Source: Polyodon spathula
Lineage: Eukaryota; Chordata; Actinopteri; Acipenseriformes; Polyodontidae
DNA length: 64,000 bases
Direction of reading: 5' to 3'
Assembly: GCF_017654505.1 (NCBI RefSeq)
Contig: NC_054536.1
Location: 10,445,794 to 10,509,793 of the forward strand
Part shown: in pieces, positions 62,082 through 64,000 of the stretch
Position numbering within the stretch: position 1 is the first letter of the stretch
Layout of the letters: every line of letters begins with the position of its first letter
Translations under genes and position numbers: made by a program
The notes under the pieces: model-generated
Seen by the model: only the letters and a program-made list of their open reading frames with translations
What the model was told of the DNA's origin: nothing
Database searches by the model: none

Positions 62082-62195
62082 CTAATGAAATTCTTTCAGG
62101 ACACTAGTGAGTCTTCTAATCTTTTCTTCCATCATCTTTTTACTGCTTGCTGTTTCTTACAGAAGTTGCCTCATTTCTTCTTCAACCTGATACAC
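62082..62195 (-). pseudogene. LRRCC1: LRRCC1 terminal coding exon, with a premature stop
   Basis: LRRCC1 is a leucine-rich-repeat, coiled-coil protein of centrosomes. After an acceptor (..GTTTCAG) the - strand reads VYQVEEEMRQLL, then TAA (62159-62157), then in the same frame ETASSKKMMEEKIRRLTSVL and KEFH before TAG (62084-62082). From memory the human C-terminus has V-E-E-E-M-R-M-L-L-R-E-T..KKMMEEKIKQL, so the reading continues past the TAA with clear conservation. The stop needs only a CAA-to-TAA change and would remove about 24 residues. The rest of the gene lies beyond 64000. Position and orientation next to E2F5 match human. Confidence 0.65.
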
Positions 62196-62702
62196 CTGAA
62201 ACAAGAATTCAGGACAAAATCCTTGATTTAATTTATGTAAATGTTGTAGGTTTTCAGAATGCACTTAAAACTGAGAAATGCTTTCTAATTCTGATTTGAT
62301 CATTTTTCCAAATTAATTTTTAAATACACAAGCAAGCAGCTGATATGTGACCCACCCGTACAAAATCAGTTACAAATTAGCATAATAGACATCACTGGAG
62401 AGAACTATTTATCTGTGTTAAAACAAAAGATAAAAACTGTAACTGGTTATAATGAAGAAAAAAAAAATAATGTTGTGAAAATAATAATATAAACTGTAAC
62501 CAGTAGTCTTTCACATATCACTCACTGTCATACAGTAAACTAATGATCTGTCCCACTGTCTAACATCTGATCAGAAAACAATCCTATCGATGCTAGATCA
62601 GTTGTTCCCAGGGCTAACATTTTCATCTTAGGACTCTGCAGACTAGTGACAGACAACATCATGATTTTTTAAAACAACATTATAGGAACCTTACTACAGA
62701 TC

Positions 62703-62705
<3 letters not shown>

Positions 62706-62780
<75 letters not shown>
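62706..62780. repeat. (TA)n microsatellite, Tc1 target
   Basis: A TA tract ending exactly at the left terminus of the Tc1 element at 62781. Confidence 0.95.
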
Positions 62781-62787
<7 letters not shown>

Positions 62788-64000
62788 CTTGCAAAAGTAT
62801 TCAGACCCCTGACCAATTCTCTCATATTACCGAATTACAAATGGTACATTGAAATTTCGTTCTGTTTGATATTTTATTTTTAAACACTGAAACTCAGAAT
62901 CAATTATTGTAAGGTGACATTGGTTTTATGTTGGGAAATATTTTTAAGAAAAATAAAAAAACTGAAATATCTTGCTTGCATAAGTATTCAACCCCTGTGC
63001 TGTGGAAGCTCCCAGTTTGCACTGATGAAAGAAATTGCCCTAACGAGGACACAATTACCTTACCATTGGCCTCCACCTGTGAACCATTAAAGTTGCTGTC
63101 ACATTTTCTGGATAAAAACCCCACTGTTGAAGGATCATTGGTAAGGCTGTGAATCTGAAGGAAAATGAAGACCAAAGACCATTCTACAGAAGTTAGAGAT
63201 AAAGTAATACAAATGCATAGATTAGAGAAAGGGTACAAAATAATATCCAAGTGTTTGGATATCCCAGTGAGCACAGTTGGATCAATAATCAGGAAGTGGA
63301 AGCTGCATCACACCACCCAGGCACTGCCAAGAAAAAGCCGTCCCTCAAAACTCAGCTCTCAAACAAGAAGGAGACTTGTGAGAGAAGCCACAGAGAGGCC
63401 AACAATCACTTTGAAGGAGCTACAGAGTTCAGTGGCTGGGAGTGGCGTAATGGTGCACCAGTCAACCATATCAAGAGCTCTGCATAACACTGGCCTGTAT
63501 GGGAGGGTGGATAGAATGAAGCCGTTACTCAAAAAGTACCATCTGAAAGCATGTCTGGAGTTTGCCAGAAAGCATGACAGTGACCCAGCTGCGATGTGGA
63601 AAAAGGTTTTGTGGTCAGATGAGACAAAGATAGAGCTTTTTGGCCAAAACTCAAAGCGCTATGTGTGGCGCAAACCTAACACTGCCCATGGCTCAAGACA
63701 CACCATCCCTACAATGAAGTATGGTGGTGGCAGCATCATGCTGTGGGGATGCTTCTCATCAGCAGGGCATCTTGTTACAATTGAAAGAAGAATGGATGGA
63801 GCAAAATACAGTAAAATACTGCAAGAGAATCTGCTTCAGTCCGCTAAAAAACTGAAGCTTAGGAGGAAATTTACCTTTCAGCAGGGCAATGATCCCAAGC
63901 ACAAGGCCAAAGCAACATTGGAGTGGCTCAAGAACAAAAAGGTGAATGTCCTACAGTGGCCCAGTCAAAGTCCTGATCTCAATCCCATTGAGAATCTGTG
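62781..64000 (+). mobile_element. Tc1-like transposon, left part (runs off the window)
   Basis: Left terminus GTAGTGCCTTGCAAAAGTAT, then a long (about 200 bp) inverted-repeat region that matches the complement of the right end of the 38179-39385 copy (TTGGTTTTATGTTGGGAAAT). This is followed by the transposase gene. The right terminus is outside the window. Confidence 0.92.
63165..64000 (+). CDS. Tc1-like transposase, 3' end outside window, second catalytic Asp lost
   Basis: The frame is open for 278 codons from MKTKDHSTEVRDKV to the window edge. It is the same family as the gene at 38220-39239. The first catalytic Asp is intact (WSDETKIELFG) and the third (NPIENL) is visible at the very end. 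The second is Gly (QQGNDPKHK). Compared with the other copy it lacks six bases (two codons) in the SSAGTGHL region, an in-frame deletion. It is probably inactive. Confidence 0.9.
   Translation, partial: MKTKDHSTEVRDKVIQMHRLEKGYKIISKCLDIPVSTVGSIIRKWKLHHTTQALPRKSRPSKLSSQTRRRLVREATERPTITLKELQSSVAGSGVMVHQSTISRALHNTGLYGRVDRMKPLLKKYHLKACLEFARKHDSDPAAMWKKVLWSDETKIELFGQNSKRYVWRKPNTAHGSRHTIPTMKYGGGSIMLWGCFSSAGHLVTIERRMDGAKYSKILQENLLQSAKKLKLRRKFTFQQGNDPKHKAKATLEWLKNKKVNVLQWPSQSPDLNPIENL

Overview
This window is nuclear DNA from a vertebrate, most likely a non-teleost ray-finned fish such as a sturgeon or paddlefish. That call rests on split genes with vertebrate exon structure, a CR1-type LINE ending in a TTCTTATG tail, several Tc1/mariner families, CORE/MIR-like SINEs and abundant (TA)n tracts. 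The species cannot be fixed from the sequence. Most of the 64 kb is intron, intergenic DNA and dead transposons. No operon, CRISPR array or phage system is present.

The conserved genes form a block matching human 8q21. From left to right: the 3' exon of an unidentified + strand gene (107-278); the first coding exons of an unidentified small coiled-coil gene on the - strand (about 5034 to 3915); PSKH2 on + (three coding exons, 18888-35317, predicted 415 aa); a degenerate RBIS (C8orf59) on + (48503-50354); E2F5 on - (nine coding exons, 58112-52239, predicted 379 aa); and the last exon of LRRCC1 on - (62195-62082). The order LRRCC1-E2F5-RBIS-PSKH2 and all relative orientations match human. The carbonic anhydrase cluster that lies between RBIS and PSKH2 in human is not seen here.

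PSKH2 and E2F5 look intact. E2F5 contains a textbook U12-type AT-AC intron. RBIS appears dead: its start ATG is CTG and its first donor GT is TT. LRRCC1 has an in-frame TAA about 24 codons before its expected end. Two decaying genes beside two intact ones would fit loss of one duplicate copy after a lineage-specific genome duplication, though that is inference.

Transposons fill the gaps. There are three CR1-like LINE copies (6342-7704, 26480-28766, and 43259-44722 on -). The last is flanked by an unusually long direct repeat of about 117 bp with a displaced LINE scrap inside one copy. Three Tc1-like transposase genes retain long reading frames (13621-14661, 38220-39239, 63165-end), and each has lost one or more catalytic residues. 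There are also deleted Tc1 relics, a BED-finger hAT fragment, and fragments of two widespread but poorly classified repetitive ORF families (39394-39995 and 45780-47045). Two minisatellites (43-bp and 39-bp units) and many (TA)n tracts complete the picture.
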